DNA of 33,526 bases from Phycisphaerales bacterium UBA2396. Lineage in GTDB: Bacteria > Planctomycetota > Phycisphaerae > Phycisphaerales > UBA1924. The position numbers were made by a program, and so were the translations under genes. Position 1 is the first letter of the stretch; every line of letters begins with the position of its first letter. Positions 16,316 to 29,874 of the stretch are shown here, in pieces. Under the pieces are notes generated by a model. It was not told the DNA's origin. It saw only the letters and a list, made by a program, of their open reading frames with translations, and ran no database searches. The DNA is taken from assembly GCA_002343325.1 (NCBI GenBank), contig DDSG01000159.1, positions 1-33,526 of the forward strand, in the 5' to 3' direction.

Positions 16316-19300
16316 CCCACCAGCAACCTCCTCTGATCAAACACCTGCCGCCAAGGCTGCGTAGCGTGAGTCGCGTCGGTGGCGTGCTCGGCCACCTCGA
16401 TCACCAGAGCCACGAGCGCCGCATCGAGCGCGGGCATCTCAGGCTCCTTCACTGCGCGAGGGAACGTGGGGCCCGGCTGGGCGTCATCCATCGAGGCCGA
16501 AGTACCGATTGCCTTGGTAGTTGATGCCCAGCGGAGTGCGGCGGCGAACGGGACTCGCGTGCCGTTTGGGAGCTTCGCCAGCGGCGCTTTGGACATCAGC
16601 CGCTTGGTCTCCTGCTTGCGGCTCTGCCCGAGGATCTGCTCACACAGGTCCGGGGAAGTCGCGGCGGTCATGCACGCCATGTAGAACGCGATGCCTCGGC
16701 GCGGGGCAGCGCGGACCAGAGCCAGCATCCACGCCGCCGTCTCCCAGTCGACCGACGAGTTCGGGAAGGCCTGATCGAAGACGGTCATCTCTTCGACGGA
16801 GGCCGCTGCCGAGGCACGCTTTGCCCGCGCGGGCTTGGCCACCGCCGGGGCTGCGGCCGCCTGCTCGGCCTTGGCACGCTCGTGATTGAGGGCGAGGAGC
16901 CGCTTGAGCACCTCCTTGCGGGCGACAGGGCTGATGGTGTACCGGACGCGGTCGTTCTCGGGGAGCGTCTCGACGTCGTAGAAGTCGTGCTGGAGATCGA
17001 GTGACTGCCAGCCATACGCGTCGCGGACGGCGCTGTCGAGAGCGACGTGCAGGCGGCGGAGCTCGAGCACGCCGGCGAGGGCCTGGTCGTAGGTGAACGC
17101 GAGCGCTCGCTCGCGGTGCTCGGATGGGATGGAGAGGCCACGCGGGTCTTTCTTGGCGCGGGCGGCGAAGTGTGCCTTCAGATCGTTCTCGAGGTCGCGT
17201 GAGTGAAAGAGGTTGTAGACATCCGTCAGACCGATCCACAGAGAGGACATGAGCAAATGGCGATGCTCATGGTGACGGCACCCAAGCGTCTCAAGGATTG
17301 TGCCCGAAGAATGTAAAAACGGATAGGTCTCGTAGACTGAGGAGGGCGTGTATCGGAGAGTAGACGACCCCATGCTCGACCCGTATCGCCAAGCCCACAC
17401 AGCGTGAAGCGTGGACGACAACTGGGCGTAGCACCGCCATTCGGATCGGCAAACCACTACCACTTGGTTCGAGAAAACGGCACCGGGACCGACTGCCGCG
17501 AACGCGCCGTGCTTGGTCGTATACCCGACTGCGAAGCCGCGGTTCACATTGTTCAGCCTTTGGTAAAGCGGCTCAGCCCTCCGGCGGTGCCACCACCAGT
17601 TAGTCGCTTGGCTCTGATCATCGCTCGCTTCCCATGCGGGCACGACTCGGCTCTCAATCAAGCGAAACGCTGCCTGGAAGCGAGAAGCTTCTTCTAGGGG
17701 CATGGTCCCGAAATCAACCACGTGACGAGAAGCGCGCAGGAGCGGGTGGCCGGAGAAGTCCTCATTGTTTAAGTACGGCTTAAGGACTTTCTGTGAAGAT
17801 CGATCCGACGAGACGATCTGTTGCACATCAGGCCCGGTGAGCATGAATCCGGCCGCGGGCTCTGACCCTTTGAACGTGGTGTTAGCGTTCTCCCTCAATG
17901 GCTGGGGATCTGATTCTGCCGCGTCTGCCTCGAAGTAAGAGTTGATCGAAGTGACTTGGCGGCCGTTAAGTACGGGATGGCCGCGGAGACGTTTGCCGAG
18001 CGAGAACAGTGACACATCAACTGCGGCGCGACCGGGCCACTTGGTCGATGAGACCGCAAACTGCACGACTGCGCCGCGCTCAGTGACGTGGCCGAGTCCA
18101 GACTTGCGAGTGTCTCCCTGCCAGACAGTCTTCGTCGTCAAGAACGCGACATATCCATTGCTTCCCAGAAGGTCAAAAGCTCGGACCAAGAAAGATGCAA
18201 CAAGATCGGAGTTTCCAGACACACTCGGGCACAGGCAACGATTCAGTCCCGCGAACTCAAAGCCGTAGAGGACTGCGAGCTTCTTGCCTCCCAAGTACGG
18301 CGGGTTCCCCAGGATGCAGTCGAAGCCTCCACGATGGACAATCTCTGGAAACTCAAGGAACCAGTGGAAGAACCGCTTGCGATAGGCGAGGGCGAACGCC
18401 TCAGCCGGTGCCGGCCCCTGAGCAGCGACGCGGCCCGACCAGTGATCCCGGAACCGCTCGTCGGTGATCAGCTTGTCGGCGTTGTCCGGCGTGCGCGGGA
18501 TGTAGAACTGGGCGATCGGGATCGAGGCGAGGTTGCGGAGTGTGAACGCGGCACCGGACATCGAGAACGACTCGAAGGCCCTCCTCTTGGCGTCGATCTC
18601 TGCGGGCGTGGTCTCCGGCATGGATGTGACGGTCCGCCATCGATCGAGCACGGTCGCGAGCTCGGTCTGGCGCTGGTGGGTGAAGGCGAGCTTGGCCTGC
18701 CCCGTCGCACGCTCTTTGCGTTCGCGCTTGTTGCGGGCGCGGACCTCCTTGCCGATGTCGGGATCGTCGCTGGGGAGCTTGGCAAAGGCCTCGTCGGGCA
18801 CGCCAGCGTCGACCTCCTCTTGCCTCACGAAGCCGACTATGGCGTTGCCGCACTTGATGTGGTGGTCGAGGAAGTTGAGCGGCTCGCCGGGGTTGTGAGC
18901 CTCGAGCCAGAGGGCGACCTTGCAGAGCTCGACCGCCAGGGGGTTGAGGTCGACGCCGTAGATGCAGGTGCGGATGACGTCGCGGATGGCGGCGCGGTAC
19001 GAGGCGGGCGAGGGCTGCTCCTCGCCGGTGCGGACGATGGCGAGCTCGGTGGCGATGCGGCGCGCGGCGGCGAGGAGAATGTGGCCGGAGCCGCAGGCGA
19101 TGTCGGCGACGCGAAGGTCGAGCAGCGCGGCAGCAGGGTCCTTGGCCTTGAGCCGTTCGGCGATGAGGTGGTCGAGCGAGTGCTTGATCAGCGGCTGGAC
19201 GAGATCGTCGGGGGTGTAGTGCGACCCGGTGGCGGCGCGCTCGTCGCCGGGCTTGAAGTCGAAGACGGGCGTCGTGCCTGACAGGTCGATGGACGGCTCG

Positions 19301-20582
19301 TACTCGAGGAGTCCCTCGTAGACGGAGCCGAACTCCTCGACGTTGAGGGCGGCGTAGTTGACCCGGATGAGTTGGCCGTTGACGGGATTGGTGTAGAGCC
19401 CGAGCGAGCGGAGGCAGGAGAGCAGGTGTGCGTTGGAGAGCTGGGCGGACTCGAGCTCGCCGATGGCCCCGTAGCTGAAGAGGTCTCCGGCGAGCGGCTT
19501 CAGGCCGAGCTTGGGGCCAGGGCCGTCGGCATCGAAGAGGCGGAACGTGGAGACGAGCGCGAGCCAGAGGTCGTTGTGGCGGCCGTCGGCCAGGTACCGC
19601 TTCTCCGCGAGCCGGCGGAGGCGCTGGACGCTGTAGTACTGCTCGTAGGTGCTGCGCTGCAACGGCTTGGCCGACGTGGGAAAGACGAGTCCCCGCTCCT
19701 CGATGACCATGAGGAACAGCAGGCGGTAGATCAGTCGGAGGAGCGACTTGTAGAACGCGTCGGGCTTGAGGGAGCCGTCGGCCAACCGGTTGCGGAGGGC
19801 GTTGTTGGCGGGGTGCGCGAGGAAGCCGTTGGCGAAGCAGCGGATCGCCTCCTCAACGGCTCGGGAGAGCCCTTCGCGGATTCGGGCCCCGGAGTCGAGC
19901 GAGTCCTGGTGGTAGCGCTCGACGATGCTCTCGGCCGCGGACTCCGTGGATGGGGGTAGCCGCGAGGCGTGGAGCAGGCGGTACAGGACGGCGAAGTCGG
20001 CGAAGAGTCCGTCGGTAAAGATGCGGTCGAGGTCGAACTCGACGTACGTCTGCTTGATGAGCCGCGAACTGTCACGGAGGAGGCGGAGCACGCGGCCGTT
20101 GGTCACCAGACCGTAGAGCTGCTCCGAGAGGTTGAGGTACTCCTGCACGACGGCGTGCGCGGACATGCGGAGCGTGGCGTTGGCCGGCTTGCGGTCGAGC
20201 CCGGCAGGGTCGCGGTAGCCGACGACGTGAACAGGGGTCTGGCCACGGTTGGTGATGCGGTGGGAGATCGCGTACGTCTTGCCGTTGAGCTCGGCACCCG
20301 CCTTCTGGAACTCCAGGTCGTACTTGAGCAGGCCGAGGAGGGGGACGATCCAGAGGTTGCGGGTCTCGGTCGTCGCCGGCGAGTCCGGGCGGAGGGCTTC
20401 GAGCTTTCGGTGGAAGATCCGCCAATAGTCCTGCGCGTCCGCCCAGGCGCGGGCGATCTCGTCCTTGACCTTCGTGCCTGAGTCGAGGCCGAAGTCGGCG
20501 GGACGCTGGCCGGGGAGTTCCTCAAGCCGATCGATCAGGTCGGGAGAGAGGATCGACCCCTCGATGCGGATGCTGGGGTAGA

Positions 20583-20586
<4 letters not shown>
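16312..20586 (-). CDS. N6-adenine DNA methyltransferase, DrmMI/Eco57I-like
   Basis: A 1424-aa protein that should methylate adenine in a specific site, using S-adenosylmethionine. The SAM loop is ADIACGSGH (494-502), preceded by GSHYTP (455-460) and followed by YGVDLNPLAVELCKVALWLEAH; the catalytic motif is NPPY (761-764). This order matches gamma-class enzymes such as Eco57I, PglX and DrmMI. Residues 1-450 are helical with no nuclease motif seen. About 770-1115 (17240-18280) should be the target-recognition region; it is clearly lower in GC than the rest, a sign of exchange. It overlaps both neighbours by four bases. It likely marks host DNA so that the helicase-nuclease spares it; a combined cutting activity was not found. 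Confidence 0.88.
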
Positions 20587-23455
<2,869 letters not shown>

Positions 23456-23459
<4 letters not shown>

Positions 23460-26400
23460 CGGACCCTCCGGAACACGTCCGGGCGGCGAGAAACCAGCTC
23501 GGCGAGATCATCGGCGTAGTAGTAGACGATGACCTCGTCGCCCGCGGCTCGGATCTCGTCCCGCTTTCGCCGATCGGCGTCTTGCACCTCGGGCCGGTCG
23601 TGAACGGACCCGTCACAGAACACCCAGATGCGAGGCTCGTAGTAGAAGTCGGGCTGGCTGTAGATGCCCGGCGTCCGCTTCTGGGCGGAGTCTGGCAGCC
23701 GCAGTCCGTTGGCGTAAAGGAAGTCGATGAACTTGCGCTCCGTGCTGGACGTTGGATCGATAGCCTCCAGAAGCGAGCGATAGTGGTCGTCGTAGTCGCG
23801 GAAACCCGCGTTGGTCCGCACCTCGACTTGCGATGCGCTGAGCTTCTCGAGTGCGTCTCGGATGGAAAAGCGGTTGATGGAGCGATGGTCTCGCTGGTTG
23901 TAGTAGCTGAGGAGGTCGTCGTACGAGGCCGGGGCCTTGTACTCCGGGTCGTCGAATCGGCAGATCGCCACGGCGCGAGAGACGACGGCGTGAAGCGTCT
24001 GCGGATCGTCAGCGAAGCGGGACAGGATGCCCAGACTGCCCTCCGCCGCCTCGTAAAGCAGGATGTTCGGCGCTTCGATATCACCGATGGTGACGGCCCC
24101 GATCTCGTTCGGCTCAACCTGGAACTCCGCCTCGATCGCCCGCTTCAGAGCATACTGGAGCGTGATCACGCCCTCGGGCTGGAGAGCGAGGGGCTGCACC
24201 GGCTCGATGTATAGCGCGTCCGCCAGATTCGACGTCCACAAGTTGACGATTCGGTGAGGCTCCGTCTGCTCGTCTTGGGGCGGCATCGACGAGCGCCAAA
24301 GCCCGGTGGTTAGCGCAAGCGGGAAGCCGGCGAACTGCGTCGCCCTCCACTTCCGGCTGACATAGACCAGTCGAGCCGCCGGGATGTACCTGAGATTCAG
24401 CAAGGGTGAGTCCGCGACCTTCACCACCGCCGCGCGGATCCGGTCGAGCGAGCCGTCGACCGAGAAATAGGTGTCGATTTCGAAGCCCCTCGACGCCCTT
24501 TCCTCTTCCTCGCACGAGATGCGATCGACCTCTGTCGCGCGGGACTCGCCCATCTCCAGAAGGTCGAGGAGCGGCTCCTTGTTCGCGTTGTCGGAAAGGT
24601 TGAGGCCGGTGAACGGGCAGATCTCGAGGTCCACCTGTTCGCCCGAAAGAAAGTAGCCTGCCTTGAGGCTGACCTTGGCCTCGGTTAGCGCCTCCTCGGC
24701 GTCCTGAACCACCAGTTGGTCGACGCGGTACTTGCGCCCGTTGTGATAGATGATGTTCAGTGGGCCGAACTCCCTCAGCGCGACCGCGCGGGGACGCGAG
24801 ATGTACTCCCCGGCGCTCGCGCCCGTGGGGACGAAGATCCGCAGGGGCAGCCTCGTGAAGTTGTACCCTGGGAGGAAACCCTCGGACGCGAGGTAGCGGT
24901 ACGGGTAGAACTCGGACAGATCAGAGGTCCGCTTCCCCAGATCGTTCACGAGCAGATTCAGCTGGCGGGTCGCCTGGTTCTGTAGCTTGACCAGCTTCTT
25001 GTAGTCGTCACTCGACGCCGCGAGCGTACCGCTCTCGATCCTCTGCGTCGCGCGAGAGAGGCTGGTGCGGGCCGACTGATGCAGCTTCCGCCAACGTCCG
25101 AGCGCTCTGTCGAGCTGATCGGGCAGCTTCTCGAGCACAGTCTGGCTCCACGAGTCCGAAAACCAACCCGAGCCACGGCGCGGCAGGTCGTGAGCGAAGT
25201 CGTGGATCGCCCGCGCGAACGTTGCCAGGACCGAGGCGAAGGCGGACGGCCCGAGCTTCAGCCCGGCGCGTGTTGTCTCGGAGAGCGGCAGGTCGCGGCC
25301 GTTGGGGTCGACCAAGGACATGAGCGATGCCGCCCGGCCATTCTGAGACTCGAGCCCTGGCAGCCCTACCTCGGAGACGGCCATCGCGTGCAGGTGCGAT
25401 TGGAGGAGTTCCCTGTTGAAGAGGTCGATTCTGGGTGGTTGGACCTCTCCGGCGACCATCTCGGCCTGGTGCTGGAAGTAGTGCCTGTCGTGGGGCGAGA
25501 AGCTCGAGCAGTAGGTGAAGACGAGGGCGCCCTGACCGCTGCGGCCCGCTCGCCCGGCACGCTGCGCGTAGTTCGCAGAGTTCGGCGGGGCGTTGCGAAG
25601 GTGGACGACGCTCAGACCGCCGATGTCGACGCCGAGCTCCATCGTCGGCGAGCAGAACAGTGCGCTCACCGCCTGGCTGCGGATCCTGGCCTCATCCCGA
25701 GTTCTCTTCGCCGCGTCGAGCCACCAGTCGCACTTGAAGCGGTCCTCGCGGTCGAGCCGGGTCTCGGCGTCCAACTGACCCGTGTGATCTGCTGCGACCA
25801 GTCGCTTGGTCTTCGCGAACTCACGGGCGTACATGGAAGCGAAGAATGCGTTGGGCCGCTGCGCCGTCGCGCGGAAGCTCCGCTGCTTGATGACATCGGA
25901 CTTGACGGTCCGGCCATCGCCCAGCTTCCAGAGGATCTTGTCGACCTTCAGGCGATAGACGTCGACCTCGTCCCCGGCCTCACTCCGCGCTTTGAGCCGG
26001 TGCAGGTAGTCGGCGTCGGCGAGTCGCTCCAACAGCGAGAGGACGAGATCGCGGTACCGCTGCCCTCCGAAGTCGCTCCGATCGAAGCCGTTCTCCTTGG
26101 CCGCCTGCTTGATGAACTTCCCGAGCGAGCTGGCGGGCCCGACGCTGACGGAGGCGAGGTGCGCGGAACGCGCCAGGGGTTCGAGGCGGGCGACCGTCGG
26201 GGGCCGGAGGTCTTCTCGCTCGTCAAGCGTCCAGGGCGCGCGGAGTTGCTCGCGGAAATCCCGCTCGTTCTCCTTCATGCGAGAGTGCTCGAGAAAGTTC
26301 TCGCTGTGGAGCGCGTACTCGAGCCGGAAGAAGTCGAGGATGGTGCCCAGGAATTCGCGACGCCGCGAGGCGGACATCGCGCTCACGAGCGGCGTGTCCT

Positions 26401-28624
26401 TCCAGAATGTGTCTGCCGCGGCCGTCTCATCCAGGTCGACGTAGTCGATCGCGAGCAGGGCGCACTGCTCCAGGTTTGGCAGGACGATGCGCCAGCTGCG
26501 CCGTAGGTCGGCAAGCGCGCGGTACACGAGGAAGTTCTGAAAGGTCGCCTCATAGCGGCGGCGCACCGGCGCGAGGTCGGGCTCCTTCTCGAGCTTCGAG
26601 AAGTCTGCGAACGGGAGCTCCAGCGCTCTGAAAACCGCCTCGCCGAGCCTCGCGTAGGTGAGAATTCCGTTCGGGGCGTCGCGCAGGGCCTTGTGGATGC
26701 CGGCTCGGAGCCGCACCACCTGCACGAAGTCGTTGAAGTGGCCGGCCTGCAGGGCGGCGTCCTGGCGGTTGTCCGTGAAGCTCAGCAGCTTTTGGTCCGA
26801 CAGGGGGTAGCCCGCCTCCCGGAGTTGGTTCAGGATGGCGAACGCCGCGATGGTCGTCGACGTGCTCCGCCCCTCGCTTCCGAGCTTGGCGAGCTTGGTG
26901 CCTTCGCGGGTCTTGGGGTCGAAGAACGTGCCGCTGGTGGGGTCGAAGAGCAGCGGCGCTCTCATGAACCAGCCCTGGTACTTACCCGGCGGTGAGTCGG
27001 AGCACCGTCCGAGCTCGTCGAAGTAGATCCGCTGCGGGAAGTACTCGGCTTTCTCGGGCAGCGCCTTCCGGCCGCTCTTGTTCGCGCGGAACCAGCTGTC
27101 CGGCAGCGCATCTAGGTCGCTGTCGGGATCCCACACGTCCTCCCCGATAATCAGGTACCCGTCCTCCCGCTGGTCGTCGTCTTCCGACGCTTCCATGAAC
27201 TCCCGCGGCAGAAGCAGGTCACCATGCCGCGAGACGCAGATGAAAGCATGCCCCGAGCTTCTGCTGAACACGTTGGGGTAGATCGGCTTCTGGTTCTCCT
27301 CGTCCGACTTGTAGATGCCGGGTTCGAGGGTGATGAACCGGTCCGCGCCCTGGTCGAGTGTGGTGTACACGGACCCGGTCTGGGATATGAACTGGTGCAG
27401 CCGGAAGGGCAAGACCGTCTCGCGATGCCCCGCGCGCCGCCTGGACTCGTTGACCCGGCTGATCCACAGCAGGACCCCGCCGAGCGCCGAGCTGCACGCT
27501 TCTACCGGCTCGCGTGTCTGCTCCGCGAGTCGGCTGGCCAACTCCCCGACCGGGCGCGGCCGCCGGCGGACCTTGTCGTCACCGATCTGCTCAATCGCGG
27601 CCTCGGCCTCGAGCCACAGGGCGAGAGGGTGGCGCAGAAGCGAGCCGTAGTCGTCGCTGGGCTCAACGCCGGCGCGGACGGCCGCGGCGAGCGCGCCGTC
27701 GGACGGAACCGGCCCGGAGTGGTCCAGCGAGTACTCGAGCTGCTCGGTCACGACCTGATCCGGGCCGAACGGCTTCCCGAAGAGCGTCTTGGCGACTCCC
27801 GCGACTGCCTGCCGCTGCTGTTCTGGAAGACCGCCCGAGACCATCGTCGCCGACGTCCCGATGCAAACCACGTCACTCGCACACTTGGCGCGGATCCGCC
27901 GGATCAGCATCGCTATGTCGCCGCCCTGACGCCCCCGATAGGTGTGAAGCTCGTCGAATACCAGGAACCGCAGGTTCTCGTAGATGCCGTCGCGGATCCG
28001 GCGCTCGTGCATCCGGGTCAGCAGCAGCTCGAGCATCATGTAGTTCGTCAGCAGGATCTGAGGGGGAGAGTCCCGGAGCGCGGCGCGGGCGCTCTCGTCC
28101 TCCTGACCGGTGTACTGGCCGAAGGTGATCGGGAAGTCCCGTCCCGTCTGCCGCTTGTAGTTGTCCTGGTACTTCCGGAACTCCTCGGTCTGGCTGTTGA
28201 TCAGCGCGTTGAGCGGATACACCACGACCGCCGCAACGCCGCGCGCACCGGGGTTCGCCAGGATGTGGCTGAAGATCGTGCCGATGTACGTGAGGGACTT
28301 ACCCGAGCCGGTTCCGGAGGTGACGACGAAGTCTCTGCCGGCGACCCCGAGCCTAATCGCCTCGAGCTGGTGCCGGTACAGCGAGTAGCCGGCGAAGATG
28401 TCCGCGAGGTCGCGGTGCAGCGCTCCGTCTCGAACCAGGTCCGCGACCACGCCCGACTTGCGGTACCCGGGGTTGAACTGCAGCAGTGGCTCTGGCCACA
28501 GCTTGCCCTTCTCAAGCTCCTCGCGTACGACCTCCTCGATCGCGGGGTCGGCAATGTTGATGAACGAGCGGATGTACTGCTCGTAGTCCTCGACGATTCT
28601 CTTGTGGACTTCGAGTACGTTCAT
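23456..28624 (-). CDS. DEAD-box helicase with DUF1998-like region and Vsr/DUF559-like C-terminus
   Basis: A 1722-aa protein. Lobe one has SGTGSGKS (103-110), YPLNALINSQ, DELH (224-227) and GTSAT (256-260). After an insert of some 700 residues, lobe two has SPTMELGVDIGGL and QRAGRAGRSGQ near 1000-1025. This pairing is typical of DUF1998/MrfA/DrmA-type helicases. Near 1520-1555, LLYEAAEGSLGIL matches the start of DUF1998, but its cysteine cluster is missing. The final 70 residues read QPDFYY (Asp1659), then VFCDGSVH (Asp1671, His1675), then DADRRKRDEIRAAG, the pattern of Vsr/DUF559 nucleases. Start 28624 is chosen because the ATG at 28684 lies inside the predicted -10 element. Probably the processive, DNA-cutting part of the system. 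Confidence 0.85.
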
Positions 28625-28662
28625 CGGGTGCCTGCTGCCGGACGTCTGTGGCCGGTCGACGT

Positions 28663-28691
28663 TTGACCCGCCGGTTATGTCCATGTACAGT
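28663..28691 (+). promoter_or_regulatory. Promoter of the XRE-ImmA operon
   Basis: TTGACC (28663-28668), a 17-base spacer and TACAGT (28686-28691) would start transcription near 28698, about 24 bases before the XRE start codon. The -35 matches consensus at five of six positions. Confidence 0.7.
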
Positions 28692-28696
28692 AAACA
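28684..28696. promoter_or_regulatory. Candidate XRE operator over both -10 elements
   Basis: TGTACA-G-TAAACA is an imperfect dyad with TGT...ACA ends that covers the -10 hexamers of both divergent promoters. One bound XRE dimer here could silence both operons. Binding is inferred from position only. Confidence 0.45.
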
Positions 28697-28715
28697 GGGA
28701 ACGAGCGAGCGTCAA
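28687..28715 (-). promoter_or_regulatory. Promoter of the leftward helicase operon
   Basis: Read on the minus strand: TTGACG (28710-28715), 17 bases, TACTGT (28687-28692). Hexamers and spacing equal those of the tRNA-fMet promoter. Transcription would start near 28680, giving a leader of about 56 bases before the helicase ATG at 28624. Its -10 overlaps the -10 of the divergent XRE promoter, so both cannot be filled at once. Confidence 0.68.
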
Positions 28716-28721
28716 ACCGTC

Positions 28722-29090
28722 ATGACCGCCCAGAAGCCAAAGTTCGGCACCTTCGTCCGCGAGCGCCGCACGGCCAAAGGGTACAGCCTGCGCCGCTTCG
28801 CCGAGCTTGTCGGTATCAGCCCGACCTACCTGTCGCACGTCGAGCAGGACAAGGTGGACTCGCCGCCGACAGCGGACCGCATCCAGAAGATGGCGGAACT
28901 GCTGGGCGAGAGCGCCGACGAACTGATCGCGATGGCGGGCCGCGTCCCGGAAGACCTCCCGAAGATCATCCAGAGCCAGCCCGAGGCGATGCCCGCCCTG
29001 CTGCGCGCCGTGAAAGGCCTGACGCCCGAGCAGCTCAAGAAGCTCCAGGATCAGGCTGCCAAGATGCGCAAGGAGGGTGATCCGTCGTGA
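28722..29090 (+). CDS. XRE-family HTH regulator
   Basis: A 122-aa protein with a lambda-repressor-type HTH at about 8-68: FGTFVRERRTAKGYSLRRFAELVGISPTYLS reads as helices 1-3, followed by IQKMAELLGESADEL. The C-terminal part (about 75-122) is a charged helix that may dimerise or be cut by the peptidase encoded next. The start at 28722 is set by the predicted transcription start near 28698; upstream in-frame ATGs at 28677 and 28683 fall within or before the -10. Its stop overlaps the next gene as GTGA. It probably represses itself and the divergent helicase operon. Confidence 0.9.
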   Translation: MTAQKPKFGTFVRERRTAKGYSLRRFAELVGISPTYLSHVEQDKVDSPPTADRIQKMAELLGESADELIAMAGRVPEDLPKIIQSQPEAMPALLRAVKGLTPEQLKKLQDQAAKMRKEGDPS

Positions 29091-29791
29091 GTGGTCGTGG
29101 GGCCATCACGGATGTGCCGTACCTGCCGGAAGTCCGCATCGAGCGGGACGCGGATGTCCTTGTCGCTGAATATGCACAGCGTTGCGGCGTGCCCGTCGTC
29201 GCGCCGGTGCCCGTTGAGGACATCCTCGAACTGCATCTCGGCCTGACGTTTGCCATCGAGGATCTCGCGGCGCTATTCGGAACCGATGGCGTGCTCGGCG
29301 CGATCTGGTTCAACGAGAAGCTCGTGCGCATCGACACCAGGCTCGAACCTTCCGAGAACCCGTCGCGGCTCGGGCGCTACCGGTTCACGCTGGCGCACGA
29401 GATCGGTCACTGGCGGCTTCACCGCACGTACTACCGGGAGGATCCGGCGCAGGCGGCTCTGTTCGACGGGCGCGGCCAGCCCGCCTTTGTGTGCCGCGCC
29501 GGCGACAAGCTCCCGGTCGAGTGGCAGGCCGATACGTTCGCCAGCTACCTGCTCATGCCCAAGGCGATCGTCGTCGCGGCGTGGAAGGACTGGCGCGGCA
29601 ACCTGGACCCTGTGGTCCTCGCTGATCTGCCTCCTGTGGCGGTCGCCGATGGCCGCGACGCCGCCAACGCCACGCTCGATCGTTTCTCGAAGCCGCTCGC
29701 CGAGCGGTTTGAAGTGTCCGCCGAGGCGATGCGCATCCGCCTCGAGAAGCTCGGCCTGCTGATGCGCGAACGACCCAACACGCTGTTCTGA
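29087..29791 (+). CDS. ImmA/IrrE-family metallopeptidase
   Basis: A 234-aa zinc peptidase that starts at a GTG overlapping the XRE stop. The zinc site is HEIGH at 104-108 in TLAHEIGHWRLH, with Glu145 in VEWQADTFASYLLMP as the likely third ligand; all are intact. In ICEBs1 and in Deinococcus, relatives (ImmA, IrrE) cut an XRE-type repressor (ImmR, DdrO) after a signal such as DNA damage. The gene pairing here is the same, so by inference it cleaves or inactivates the neighbouring repressor. The C-terminal 60 residues (RFSKPLAERFEVSAEAMRIRLEKLGL) form the usual winged or helical tail. The trigger is unknown. Confidence 0.92.
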   Translation: MSGRGAITDVPYLPEVRIERDADVLVAEYAQRCGVPVVAPVPVEDILELHLGLTFAIEDLAALFGTDGVLGAIWFNEKLVRIDTRLEPSENPSRLGRYRFTLAHEIGHWRLHRTYYREDPAQAALFDGRGQPAFVCRAGDKLPVEWQADTFASYLLMPKAIVVAAWKDWRGNLDPVVLADLPPVAVADGRDAANATLDRFSKPLAERFEVSAEAMRIRLEKLGLLMRERPNTLF

Positions 29792-29874
29792 CCCTGCACG
29801 ACTAGACACCGGCACGGCACTGTCACGTCCTGAGTGTCAACCATTTAGCAAACGACAGACAAGGAATCGCAGAC

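Noticed and set aside
28677..28721. Upstream ATG starts for the XRE gene and the ATG at 28684 for the helicase
   Set aside because: They lie inside or ahead of the predicted -10 elements, so they would not be on the transcripts.
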